Shown in pieces: positions 1 to 7,989 of a stretch of 64,000 nt of DNA. The stretch is from NCBI GenBank assembly GCA_005878835.1, contig VBMV01000060.1, forward strand, positions 1 through 64,000, given 5' to 3'. Within the stretch, counting starts at the first letter, position 1, and each line of letters begins with the position of its first letter. The translations under genes were made by a program, and so were the position numbers. The DNA comes from Gammaproteobacteria bacterium. Its GTDB lineage: Bacteria; Pseudomonadota; Gammaproteobacteria; Steroidobacterales; Steroidobacteraceae. Below the pieces are notes generated by a model. The model did no database searches, was not told the origin of the DNA, and saw only the letters and a list, made by a program, of their open reading frames with translations.

Positions 1-843
1 AGCGCGCGCCGCGGCTTTTGCTGCGCGTCCAGAAGGAAACACCGCATGTACGTCCACAGAACCCATCTGCCAATCAGGCAGAACGCGAACAAGTGAGCGA
101 TTCGCGAGCTCTTTGCGCGACGCGATGATTGATGTGGGAACGATCCCGAGCCCCGCTACAGCGGCTGCTATCGCGCTTTCGTTCGCCGAAACGACAAGGC
201 GACCTTCCAGTCGAAGCGAGACCCGGCGCCCGTCCTTCTCGAATGTCCAGTCATCCATCCCGATCGGTCCCTGGATGATCGCGTGCGACTTGAGGTCATC
301 CGGAGCTTTGGGGCGACCGGCGCGGCGCAGATAAGCCGGCGATCCGACCAGCACGCGCTCGATGCTGCCGAGTCGGCGCGCGGTAGCCGCCGAGTCGTCC
401 AGCGATCCAAAGCGGAAGGCAATGTCCACGCCCTCGGTGATAAGTGCCTGCCGCTGATCATTGACCAGCAGCACCATGCGCAGCTTGGGGTTACGCACGA
501 GAAATTCATCGAGCCGTGGAATTAACGCATGCTCGGTGAAGCTCGAGGAGGCTGCGACGCGCAGGACGCCTCGCAATTCTCCGGTACCGCGCGCCGCGTG
601 CTCTGCTTCGTCGAGGACGGCGAGCGCCGTTTCCACGCGCCCGAGGTACTCGGCGCCTGCTTCGGTCAACGACAGGGCGCGCGTGCTACGTGTGAAGAGC
701 ATCGCGCCGAGCTCCCGCTCCAGAGCCGCGACGATGCGCGAGGCCGACGGCTGGGAAAGTCCGAGGTCGCGGGCAGCACGCGAGAAACTCCCCGAGCGCG
801 CGACGCGCACGAAAATCCGCAAGGCGGACATGCGCTCAGTCAT
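1..843 (-). CDS. LysR-family transcriptional regulator, 3' end cut by window edge
   Basis: Reading leftward from ATG at 843, the frame stays open for 281 codons to the window edge. The N-terminus (residues 1-60) reads as a classic LysR winged helix-turn-helix (SALRIFVRVARSGSFSRAA, then LGLSQPSASRIV). The rest fits the periplasmic-binding-protein-like effector domain, with DIAFRFG and LGIVPTSI segments typical of LysR proteins. A full LysR protein is about 300 residues, so only the last few tens are missing. It diverges from the AhpD-like gene at 1064 with 220 bp between them, which is the usual arrangement of a LysR protein and its target. The effector is unknown. Confidence 0.93.
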   Translation of the reverse strand, partial: MTERMSALRIFVRVARSGSFSRAARDLGLSQPSASRIVAALERELGAMLFTRSTRALSLTEAGAEYLGRVETALAVLDEAEHAARGTGELRGVLRVAASSSFTEHALIPRLDEFLVRNPKLRMVLLVNDQRQALITEGVDIAFRFGSLDDSAATARRLGSIERVLVGSPAYLRRAGRPKAPDDLKSHAIIQGPIGMDDWTFEKDGRRVSLRLEGRLVVSANESAIAAAVAGLGIVPTSIIASRKELANRSLVRVLPDWQMGSVDVHAVFPSGRAAKAAARA

Positions 844-864
844 CGAGTCCTCGATTCATTCACG

Positions 865-884
865 GGACAAATATATCTTAGTCC
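865..884. promoter_or_regulatory. AT-rich imperfect palindrome between divergent LysR and AhpD-like genes
   Basis: The 20-bp site starts with GGAC and ends with GTCC. Eight of its ten symmetric positions pair, and the centre is AT-rich (AAATATATCTTA) in otherwise GC-rich DNA. It lies just upstream of the LysR start, so it is a candidate operator and/or promoter for the regulator. Assignment to LysR binding is inference. Confidence 0.4.
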
Positions 885-1031
885 ACCCCGGCCTCTACTG
901 GCCGAGTGATCACGGGTGCACATTCGCATGCAGCCCAATGCCACCAAAACGTTTCTGCAACGAAGTACCCCGCTCCGAATCGGGATGCGAACGTGCCTCT
1001 CGAACGGTGAGACAGACATAGCTCTCTTGGT

Positions 1032-1063
1032 ATGAGGAACATAAAGCATGAGGAGCACAAAGT
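1032..1063 (+). repeat. Tandem 16-bp repeat carrying two Shine-Dalgarno/ATG units before the AhpD-like gene
   Basis: Two adjacent 16-bp units (1032-1047 and 1048-1063) agree at 13 of 16 positions. Each begins ATGAGGA, so each carries an ATG followed by a GAGGA ribosome-binding core. The second unit supplies the spacing to the true start at 1064. It looks like a local duplication of a translation-initiation region. Confidence 0.6.
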
Positions 1064-1651
1064 ATGAATAGCAATCAGATGGACAGCGCGCAGAGAATAA
1101 AGGCCATCGATCCGGGAATGGCCAAGGGAAAAGCGAAAGAACTACTCGATGCAGTGGTAAAAAAATACGGCGCCGCCCCGAACTCTTTCAAAACGATGGC
1201 TAATTCGCCAGCCGTACTTCAGGGCTTTCTCGGCCTTTCCGCAACGCTTGAAGGCGGCGTATTGGCGTTCGAGACTCGATACCAAATTGCGATAGCGGTC
1301 TCGGAGATCAATGGCTGCCCGTATTGCCTTTCCGCTTTTACAGCGATAGGCAAGGGCGCAGGCATGAAGGATGAAACGCTCGCGATGTGCCGGATGGCCG
1401 GATCGACCGATCCGAAAATCGACGCGACGCTGAAGTTTGCCGCGGCTATCGTGCGGGAGCGCGGCGCTGTTACGCCTGAAGACTTCCAAAAGGTGAAATC
1501 CGCAGGGTGCTCGGATGAGGAAATACAGGAGATCGTCGCGAACGTTGCTTTATTCACCTTCGCTAATTACATAAACCTGGTAATCGGAACGGAAATTGAC
1601 TTTCCGCTTGTCATGCCGGTGAAGCAGCGTGCGGCGGAGAAGAGAATATAA
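1064..1651 (+). CDS. Carboxymuconolactone decarboxylase/AhpD-like family protein
   Basis: This 195-residue alpha-helical protein belongs to the AhpD/CMD superfamily, whose members are often peroxidase-related alkylhydroperoxidase-like proteins. The redox CxxC is present (NGCPYCLSAF, about residues 85-94). The histidine normally four residues after the second cysteine (CxxCxxxH) is replaced by phenylalanine, so classical AhpD proton-relay chemistry may be altered. The start at 1064 follows GAGGAG at a good distance. The divergent LysR gene suggests redox or electrophile-responsive control (inference). The substrate is unknown. Confidence 0.85.
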   Translation: MNSNQMDSAQRIKAIDPGMAKGKAKELLDAVVKKYGAAPNSFKTMANSPAVLQGFLGLSATLEGGVLAFETRYQIAIAVSEINGCPYCLSAFTAIGKGAGMKDETLAMCRMAGSTDPKIDATLKFAAAIVRERGAVTPEDFQKVKSAGCSDEEIQEIVANVALFTFANYINLVIGTEIDFPLVMPVKQRAAEKRI

Positions 1652-1671
1652 CCTCAATAAGGAGAAAAGGA

Positions 1672-1707
1672 ATGTCTGAAGTGACCGGGAATTTGCGTAG
1701 TCGTTAA
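1672..1707 (+). pseudogene. Truncated gene start (11 codons) after the AhpD-like gene
   Basis: A strong ribosome-binding site (AAGGAG) is followed by ATG and only 11 codons (MSEVTGNLRSR) before TAA. The opening residues resemble the start of short-chain dehydrogenases (M..VTGKVA), so this may be the broken head of an SDR gene once co-transcribed with the AhpD-like gene. The identification is weak. What the sequence shows is a good start signal with no gene behind it, next to the decayed gene at 1794. Confidence 0.3.
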
Positions 1708-1793
1708 CCGCGATAGCAGCAGCTCAAGCGCGGCAGAAATCCGGTTCGTCCGGCCAGGCGAACATCAGCCCCAGTGTTGTCATAGTCCGACTG

Positions 1794-2557
1794 ATGCTTC
1801 GATCGCTGGTCCTGATCTCCGGCGAGGCCTCTGGCGAGGGCCTGGATTTTCTGAAGCAGGCAGCGCAGCTGCCGGAGCTCTTCGTCGTCGCCGATTCCGA
1901 CGAATACCCGCCGATCCCGGAGGCGATGGAATTGCTGTACATCACGGCGTCGAGCCCGAGCAGGAAATTCGTGCATTACTCGGGGCAGCGGGACGCCCCG
2001 TGGGCTCTGGTACGAGCCGTTCGACATCGGCAAGGTTCCGGCCACGGGGAACCACGGCACCGACCTGTTCAAGACCCATTCCGAGCTGCCCGATCTCATC
2101 GTGGACTGGCTGGTCACGACCCTGATCAAGACCCCCGGCCACGCCCCCGCAGACACCTTGTCGTCCGCAACCTTTCTCAACCAGATGCGCGCACCGGGAG
2201 GCGTCGCACAGGTCAGCGAATTGCTCAGGGAGGCACGCCGCAAGGACCCGCAGGCGCAGCTGTTCCCGGAGATCACCGCCACCACGATCGGCGAGAACTA
2301 CCTGCGCGGGGGCGATCCCCAGTCCGCCGTGGCGATCTTCGGGCTCGTGCTGCTGGCCTATCCGGATTCGGCCGATGCCTATGAGAACCTCGCCGAGGCG
2401 TACCTGCGGGACGGGCGCAAGAAACCGGCCCGACAGGCGGCGCAGAAGGCACTGGCCTTGCTCGATGCCCATGCCGTGCCGGCCCGATACCGAGCCGTAC
2501 CGCGGGGAGGTGCGCCGCGGCGCGGAAATGGTGCTGAAGGCCGTACAGGAGAAATGA
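1794..2557 (+). pseudogene. Decayed alpha/beta hydrolase-TPR protein, two frameshifts, N-terminus missing
   Basis: Three reading frames in succession encode one continuous-looking protein. Frame A (from 1794 to about 1985) has SLVLISGEASGEGLDFL and ELFVVADSDEYPP, the end of an alpha/beta hydrolase fold. Frame B (about 2000-2480) has FDIGKVPATGNHGTDLF, LIVDWLVTTLIKTPGH and TPR-like helices (SAVAIFGLVLLAYPDSADAY). Frame C ends with RRGAEMVLKAVQEK and a stop at 2557. The catalytic nucleophile region is absent. The gene is dead by truncation and two indels. The family resembles secreted or cytosolic hydrolases with C-terminal TPRs; its function is unknown. Confidence 0.7.
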
Positions 2558-2732
2558 CGCCGGCGGTCGCCGGCCGCGCGACGGCGACGCCCGAATGCGG
2601 CCCGGGGTCGGCTGTGGCGCTGCCGAATGTCGATTGCGGGTCGACCGTCAACTCACGCAGATCGGCCAAAACCGGCCTTCCAGTTACACGAAATTGGCGC
2701 CCGTAAGCAGACAGTCCGGGCGCGGAAACCTC

Positions 2733-2751
2733 ATCGGGTTGCCAACCCGAT
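2733..2751. other. Perfect 8-bp stem, 3-nt loop hairpin upstream of the TIR fusion gene
   Basis: ATCGGGTT and AACCCGAT are perfectly complementary around a GCC loop. No T-run follows, so it is not a clear intrinsic terminator. It sits 65 bp before the TIR gene at 2816 and could be a leader hairpin or an operator. Confidence 0.35.
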
Positions 2752-2815
2752 CGGCATCCGCGACGATTCGAGCCAATAGGGGGTAGCTCGCCATGGTCGA
2801 GAGCGGCCGCGCTCA

Positions 2816-5437
2816 ATGAATGCCACTTCGCAGGCCGTTTTCATCAGCTATGCCTCGCAGGATGCTGAGGCAGCCGGTCGCATCTGCGGAGCACTCCGGG
2901 CATCGGGTATAGAAGTCTGGTTCGACCAAAGTGAGCTGCGCGGCGGCGATGTCTGGGACCGGAAGATTCGGCAGCAGATTCGCGACTGCACGGTGTTCAT
3001 TCCCATCATTTCCGAGCACACGCAGCAGCGTGCTGAAGGCTACTTTCGCCTGGAATGGCACCTTGCCGACCAGCGCTCGCACTTGATGGGTCGCAACCGG
3101 ACATTCATCGTGCCGGTCGTTTTGGATGCCGTGGCGGACAAGGACGCAGACGTACCGGATTCGTTCCTGGCGGTGCAATGGACACGCGTACCTGACGAGG
3201 CGAGTCTTGCGGCTTTCGCCGAGCGCGTGGCGCAGTTGCAGCTTAGCAATACGATATCGAGTCCGCAGGTGTCGGCCGCGACAGCAGCGCCCCAGCATCT
3301 CATCGAATCTGCTTCACAATCCCCGACCGCCGGTTCCGCAATCAAGCCACTACCCGCCAGCGCTGCTCCGGTCAAATCAAGACGCCTTCGAGCCGGCTGG
3401 CTGAGGATGATTCAACTGTCGATTCCCGCCCTGCTGCTAGTCATCGCAGCGCTCATGCTGATACCGCCGTGGCGAGAGAAGGAGCATGCCCGGAACGTTC
3501 TGCTGCCCGAGATTCAAGACATGACGGCGAGGATGTTTCGGAGCAACAGACAGATTTTCGACAAGGCGATGAAGGCAGAGAGGTACCTGCCTAATGATCC
3601 AACCTTGACGAAGTTGTTGCCGTCGATCGCGAACACCGTATCGATCGAGACCGAGCCTGCTGGAGCCGAGGTCTTCTGGAAGGACTACGATACGCCCACC
3701 ATCGACTGGCGGTCAGCGGGCATAACGCCACTTAAGAACGTGAAAGTGCCACGTGATTACCTGCGCCTGGAAGTCAGGAAGAGCGGCTATCAGACGATCG
3801 AACTTGCCGTGCCCATGTTCTCCCTGCGGATTTCGCCCATCAAGGAACATCTGCAAATGGACCCGCTCGGGAAACTGCCGGAGAACATGGTTCGCGTCCC
3901 GCGCTCGACGACCGACATCCAAATTGTCGGCCTCGAGAAGTATGGACCCAGAGATGTGCCGGAGTTCCTGATCGATAGATTCGAGGTCACAAACAAGGAG
4001 TTCAAGGCATTCGTTGACGCCGGCGGGTATACCAACGCGGCGTATTGGACCGTCCCGATCCGCGATGGCAGCAAGGTGATTCCGCTGAACGCTGCATTGG
4101 CTAGGTTCACGGACCGGACGAATCGGCCAGGACCTGCTACCTGGGAAGCGGGAAGCTACCCCGATGGCGCCGAGAATCAGCCTGTGACTGGGGTGTCGTG
4201 GTACGAGGCGGCCGCATACGCATCATTCGTGCACAAACAACTACCGACCGTATTTCACTGGGCCGCAGTGGCCGATACCAGTCGGTCAGAGTTCCTGCTA
4301 CCGCTGAGCAATTTCAGCCACAAGTCGCCGAGCGCCGTCGGCAGCCTCGCTGGCTTCAGTACGTTCGGAGTCTACGATCTCGCGGGCAACGCCCGCGAGT
4401 GGACCTTCACTCAAAGCGGTGACTCGGATCAGCGCTTCATCCTGGGCGGCGGTTGGACGGATCCGTCGTACGCGTTCAACGACAGCTTCACCCAGCCCGC
4501 ACTGAACCGCGGCGAGTCCAATGGCTTCAGATGCATCAAGCAGTTCGCCGAGCGTTCGGCCTCGAATGCGCTCCGGCAATCGATCTCGATGGACTTCAGG
4601 GACTATTCCAAGGAAAAGCCCGTTGACGACACAACCTTTGCCACCTTCTCGCGCCAGTTCATCTATGACAAGACTCCGCTTGGTGCGACGATCGAAAAGA
4701 CAATCGAGAACGAGGCGTGGAAGGCAGAACTCGTTTCGATTGATGCCGGCTACAACAATGAGCGGTTAGTTATCTACGTCTTCCGGCCCAAGAGCTACGC
4801 AGCTCCCTTGCAACCCATCGTCTTCTTCCCGGGCTCCAATGGAATTCATGAAAGCACTTTCGACCCGACATTCATCAACGGTCGCCTGGACTTCATCATC
4901 AAGAGTGGACGGGCATTGATCTACCCGGTCTACAAGGGTACCTATGAACGGCAGGACGATCTGAAGTCAGAACTGCAGGACACTTCAGTCCGCTACAAGG
5001 ATCACGTCACCATGTGGGTTAAGGAATACTCGAGAGCGATTGACTATCTTGAGACCCGCAAGGACATGCAGGCAGACAAGGTCGCGTACCTTGGCTGGAG
5101 TTGGGGTGGTTTCATGGGGGGAATCATTCCGGCGGTGGAAAAGCGCATCAGAGCCGTGGTGCTGAACGTCGGCGGGATGGAAATGGAAAAGGCCTTGCCG
5201 GAAGCGGACCAGATCAACTATCTACCGAGAGTCACGCAACCGGTGCTGATGCTGAACGGGACCTACGACATGTATTTCCCGGTCGAATCCTCTCAAAAGC
5301 CGATGTTTCGTTTGCTGGGAACTTCCCAAGGTCAGAAGAAGATGCTCGTCTACCCGTCAGGACACTTAGTTCCTTCTACCGAGTTCATCAAGGAAACTCT
5401 TGCCTGGTTTGATGCTTACCTTGGACCCGCCCGTTGA
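2816..5437 (+). CDS. TIR domain - membrane anchor - PEGA - SUMF1/FGE - alpha/beta hydrolase fusion protein
   Basis: This is an 873-residue multidomain protein. Residues 6-145 are a TIR_2-type TIR domain (FISYASQDAEAAGRI), with a glutamate at E80 (FRLEW) in the place of the catalytic Glu of TIR NADases. A proline/serine-rich linker follows, then one membrane segment (about 198-217). A PEGA-like beta domain spans about 270-345, and a formylglycine-generating-enzyme/SUMF1-like domain about 355-575 (WYEAAAYASF, LAGNAREWT). The C-terminal alpha/beta hydrolase (about 600-873) has nucleophile elbow GWSWGG (S762), GTYDMYF (D818) and PSGH (H850). The orientation implied is a cytoplasmic TIR and periplasmic SUMF1/hydrolase. 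In related proteins the N-terminal slot is usually a Ser/Thr kinase (family knowledge). ATG at 2816 is the first start and the TIR begins at once. Function unknown; signalling or defence is inference. Confidence 0.85.
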   Translation: MNATSQAVFISYASQDAEAAGRICGALRASGIEVWFDQSELRGGDVWDRKIRQQIRDCTVFIPIISEHTQQRAEGYFRLEWHLADQRSHLMGRNRTFIVPVVLDAVADKDADVPDSFLAVQWTRVPDEASLAAFAERVAQLQLSNTISSPQVSAATAAPQHLIESASQSPTAGSAIKPLPASAAPVKSRRLRAGWLRMIQLSIPALLLVIAALMLIPPWREKEHARNVLLPEIQDMTARMFRSNRQIFDKAMKAERYLPNDPTLTKLLPSIANTVSIETEPAGAEVFWKDYDTPTIDWRSAGITPLKNVKVPRDYLRLEVRKSGYQTIELAVPMFSLRISPIKEHLQMDPLGKLPENMVRVPRSTTDIQIVGLEKYGPRDVPEFLIDRFEVTNKEFKAFVDAGGYTNAAYWTVPIRDGSKVIPLNAALARFTDRTNRPGPATWEAGSYPDGAENQPVTGVSWYEAAAYASFVHKQLPTVFHWAAVADTSRSEFLLPLSNFSHKSPSAVGSLAGFSTFGVYDLAGNAREWTFTQSGDSDQRFILGGGWTDPSYAFNDSFTQPALNRGESNGFRCIKQFAERSASNALRQSISMDFRDYSKEKPVDDTTFATFSRQFIYDKTPLGATIEKTIENEAWKAELVSIDAGYNNERLVIYVFRPKSYAAPLQPIVFFPGSNGIHESTFDPTFINGRLDFIIKSGRALIYPVYKGTYERQDDLKSELQDTSVRYKDHVTMWVKEYSRAIDYLETRKDMQADKVAYLGWSWGGFMGGIIPAVEKRIRAVVLNVGGMEMEKALPEADQINYLPRVTQPVLMLNGTYDMYFPVESSQKPMFRLLGTSQGQKKMLVYPSGHLVPSTEFIKETLAWFDAYLGPAR

Positions 5438-5452
5438 CACGACGACAACTGG

Positions 5453-5494
5453 CCTACCCGAAACCAGTCGTTCATGAACGACGGCGACGGGTCA
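5453..5494. repeat. Module-boundary element, also present at 14491-14532
   Basis: Sixteen bases after the stop of the TIR fusion gene is a 42-nt stretch that aligns without gaps to 14491-14532, which follows another TIR gene, at 33 of 42 positions (18 of the first 21). Both begin CCTACCCGAAA, contain CGTTC at the same place, and end GGGTCA. At 14528 that GGTCA is the first part of a HigBA repeat unit. Here the rest of the unit is absent. Confidence 0.55.
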
Positions 5495-5652
5495 GGAGCG
5501 GTCGTAAAACCTAGATCCGGGACCGACGGATACCGACAGGCAGCTCCCGGCCACGAGCGGTCACCGGGGTTCTAGTTTTGCTCACCACGTAACTGCCCTT
5601 CACGGCTCGCTGTAGACTGCACGAAAGTATCGGCGCATGGGCTCGTGCTGCA

Positions 5653-7008
5653 ATGAACGCCAATCAGTTGCGTAACCCCTTTCTTCTGGCGGTCATCGTC
5701 GCGGCCCTTGCTACACCGCTGTGGGCCAGCACGGTACTAACTTTTGATGTCGTGAGCCATACGGAGCCGGCCAAGGGGGCCAAAGAGGTCAAAGGCTCGT
5801 CTTTGCCCGCAGACGCGAATCACACCCTGGCCGTCACTCTCGCGGGCGACACTTTGCAGATCGACGATCCCGACACAGAGACGAGGTACGACTTTAAGAA
5901 GGCCAGGATTGACGCACTGGACAAGTCCAAGAAGACCTATGACGAAGTCTCGCTCTATACCGTAGTCGGCTTCGATGCGGCGGAGTTTGCCAACCGCATG
6001 ATGCTGGGGAGAGCTTTGGCGGCCGGCAAAATCAAGGACAATCCTATGGCCCCGGCGCTGACGGAGAACCTCATGTCCATGAGCGATCCGGCCAACGCAA
6101 CTGTCATCGGTTGCAACGTCAAGGGTGACGAGATCAACTACAGCTGGAACGGACAGCCGTTGATGACCGTGAGTCAAAAGACCCGTGAGTTGCCTCCGGC
6201 GGTCTTCACCCAGTACCTGCGATTCCTGCGCTATTCAACAGGCGGCCATCCACAGATTCTCTCCGCCATCGAGCGCGGCAACGGAGTACCTGAACGCCTC
6301 ACCGTCGTCCGCTCGAACGTGGGAGTAGAGACTCGCACGCTGACTTTGCGGGGCATCGACGAGCGGCCCGATAGCCCCTTCTCCCTGGATGGCTACACGC
6401 GCCATCCGCCGGACGGCGAGCCCTTTACAACCCTGAGGCGGCTTTCAGCCTCATCGGCCGCGGACTTTGAGGCACATGCTGGCGTCCTCCGGCATGAGCG
6501 CGATGCCGCGGTCGCTGACGGCCGTATCTTCGATGCCATGCTTGCCAACTTCGCGGCCGGGCTCTCGACGGGTGATCAGAGCGAGGCGACCGCATGGGTT
6601 GCTGCCCACCGCGATCAGATCAACGCTAATGCCGACGCTCAGAGCCTTGTGCGGAACCTGAATCCCAAGGACGCGAACACTGCCAAAGTGGCCGCTGACA
6701 CGCTTGAGAAGATGAAGCGATCGGCCGGGCCTCACAGTTACGTGCTCAATATCTTCGAAGGCAATATCCGTTTTGGCTTGCACCAGGGTGCCAGGGCTAT
6801 CGACCTATTCCTCGCCGCCTTGGCCGCCGAACCGACCATCACGGGCGCTTGGGTTGACCTCGGAAACATGTACTACAGCGCCTTCAGGGCCGACGCCGCC
6901 TGGGCCTGTTGGGATGCTGCTCGATCTCTCCGCCCCGCGCACTACATGCTCAAACAAGTCGATGATCTGGAACGCAAGCTGCGCACCGACCATCCGGAGT
7001 TCTTCTAG
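5653..7008 (+). CDS. Exported protein with C-terminal TPR-like helices, function unknown
   Basis: This 451-residue protein starts with a typical Sec signal peptide (hydrophobic residues 10-24, then ATPLWAS). The middle, about residues 30-280, is mixed alpha/beta with no domain I recognise. Residues 360-440 read as TPR-like helix pairs (GAWVDLGNMYYSAFRADAAW). It lies between the TIR fusion gene and HigBA copy 1 on the same strand, 215 bp after the TIR gene. A periplasmic partner of the TIR fusion's SUMF1/hydrolase part is possible but speculative. No catalytic motif is visible. Confidence 0.75.
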   Translation: MNANQLRNPFLLAVIVAALATPLWASTVLTFDVVSHTEPAKGAKEVKGSSLPADANHTLAVTLAGDTLQIDDPDTETRYDFKKARIDALDKSKKTYDEVSLYTVVGFDAAEFANRMMLGRALAAGKIKDNPMAPALTENLMSMSDPANATVIGCNVKGDEINYSWNGQPLMTVSQKTRELPPAVFTQYLRFLRYSTGGHPQILSAIERGNGVPERLTVVRSNVGVETRTLTLRGIDERPDSPFSLDGYTRHPPDGEPFTTLRRLSASSAADFEAHAGVLRHERDAAVADGRIFDAMLANFAAGLSTGDQSEATAWVAAHRDQINANADAQSLVRNLNPKDANTAKVAADTLEKMKRSAGPHSYVLNIFEGNIRFGLHQGARAIDLFLAALAAEPTITGAWVDLGNMYYSAFRADAAWACWDAARSLRPAHYMLKQVDDLERKLRTDHPEFF

Positions 7009-7147
7009 TCGACCCAATATTTCAGGGCTGGCACAAGTTCGACTCACGTAGTGGGAGAGCGGACTTTTGGGCTAGCGCTCATTGCCAAGCGAACCGCTGT
7101 GGGTCAATTGTCGACGTTCGTGCGAGCTGGGCAAAGCAGTAAATGGG

Positions 7148-7180
7148 GGCAGGATTCAAAGCTGCGCCCCTTACCTTCCG
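7148..7180 (-). other. tRNA T-arm-like fragment (copy 1)
   Basis: On the minus strand the sequence reads like the 3' end of a tRNA gene: GCAGCTTTGAATCCTGC followed by CCCCCA. That is a T-stem/T-loop plus acceptor-like bases. No D-arm or proper anticodon arm is seen, so it is not a functional tRNA. Copies 2 and 3 carry the same fragment. Such fragments are typical remnants of integration sites; this origin is inference. Confidence 0.35.
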
Positions 7181-7334
7181 AACTTCTGATCGTCGGAGAT
7201 CACGAGGTATCACCGGTGGTCAACGATAGTGTGGGTAACTGTACGGGTAACTGTTCGCTCGCGGGGAATCAAAAGCCCATGCGCTCAGCAAGTTGGCTGC
7301 ACCGTTCGATTCCGTCACGCCCCAGTCTTAACGC

Positions 7335-7363
7335 TTGACGTTAATAACGCATAGCGTTATGGT
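7335..7363 (+). promoter_or_regulatory. higBA promoter with overlapping HigA-type operator
   Basis: TTGACG (7335-7340) and TATGGT (7358-7363) are spaced by 17 bp, a good sigma-70 promoter. A perfect inverted repeat ATAACGC-ATA-GCGTTAT (7344-7360) covers the spacer and enters the -10. That is the expected place for an antitoxin-bound operator. The predicted transcription start coincides with the higB GTG at 7370, so the mRNA may be leaderless. Confidence 0.75.
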
Positions 7364-7369
7364 TATCAG

Positions 7370-7672
7370 GTGATCCGGACCTTCAGGAACAAGGACACGC
7401 AGGCGGTGTTCAGCGGTGAGTTCGTGAAGGGACTTGATCGGCGGATACAGCAGCGGGCGCGTGAGAAGCTGAAGTATTTGGATAGCGCCATTGATCTGCG
7501 CGATCTCATGATTCCCCCATCGAATCAGTTGGAAGCGTTGAAAGGCGACCGCCAAGGCCAGCACAGTATCCAGATTAATAAGCAATGGCGCGTATGCTTC
7601 AAGTGGAGGGACGGAGACGCGTTCGATGTCGAGATCGTTGATTATCATAGAGCGCACTGCATGAGCGAGTAG
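7370..7672 (+). CDS. higB: HigB toxin (RelE-superfamily mRNA interferase)
   Basis: This 100-residue protein matches the HigB/plasmid-maintenance killer family along its length: FRNKDTQAVFSGE at the start, LKGDRQGQHSIQINKQWRV in the core and VEIVDYH at the end. The basic residues and terminal histidine of the ribosome-dependent RNase fold are present. The start is GTG at 7370, supported by the family start MIRTF and by the promoter placed just upstream. higA follows after 5 bp, the usual toxin-first HigBA order. Autoregulation by HigA at the overlapping operator is inferred. This is the only intact higB of the three repeat units. Confidence 0.93.
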   Translation: MIRTFRNKDTQAVFSGEFVKGLDRRIQQRAREKLKYLDSAIDLRDLMIPPSNQLEALKGDRQGQHSIQINKQWRVCFKWRDGDAFDVEIVDYHRAHCMSE

Positions 7673-7677
7673 ATACC

Positions 7678-7989
7678 ATGGCAGCTAAGAGACTACGGCC
7701 CGTACATCCCGGGGATATCTTGCTCCACGATTTCATGCGGCCTCTGAAATTGAGCTCTTACAAGGTGGCGAAGGAACTCGGTGTGGCGGCGCCAACGGTC
7801 GATGAAATAGTGCGACGGCGACGGGCGATTACGGCGGAGATGGCACTGCGGTTGTCGCGGTACTTCGGAACGAGTGCGCAACTCTGGCAGAACCTACAGA
7901 CGCAGTACGACTTGGAAATCGCCAGCAAAAGGATCGGCAAGAAGGTTGAGCGCGCCATCCAGCCCTTAACACGGCCGGATCTGAGGTGA
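7678..7989 (+). CDS. higA: HigA antitoxin (XRE/VapI-type HTH)
   Basis: This 103-residue protein has the typical HigA opening (RPVHPGDILLHDFM) and a helix-turn-helix at about residues 28-50 (SYKVAKELGVAAPTVDEIV). The RRRAIT/RLSRYFGTSAQLWQNLQ block is characteristic of the family. It starts 5 bp after higB, so translation is probably coupled. It should neutralise HigB and repress the operator at 7344-7360 (family knowledge). Copy 2 encodes a near-identical protein, so the two antitoxins may cross-regulate each other's promoters. Confidence 0.93.
   Translation: MAAKRLRPVHPGDILLHDFMRPLKLSSYKVAKELGVAAPTVDEIVRRRRAITAEMALRLSRYFGTSAQLWQNLQTQYDLEIASKRIGKKVERAIQPLTRPDLR

Noticed and set aside
113-1021. 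Several plus-strand ORFs at the left edge
   Set aside because: Antisense to the LysR gene, whose codons give a clear family protein on the minus strand.
7051-7338. Small plus-strand ORF in the leader of HigBA unit 1, also open in unit 2
   Set aside because: It lies in the repeat leader and covers the T-arm-like fragment; it is not open in unit 3 and has no family match.
7344-7360. The ATAACGC/GCGTTAT inverted repeat as an integron attC site
   Set aside because: It is short, lies precisely across a -10/spacer in front of higB in all copies, and lacks the bulged two-box layout of attC; a toxin-antitoxin operator explains it better.
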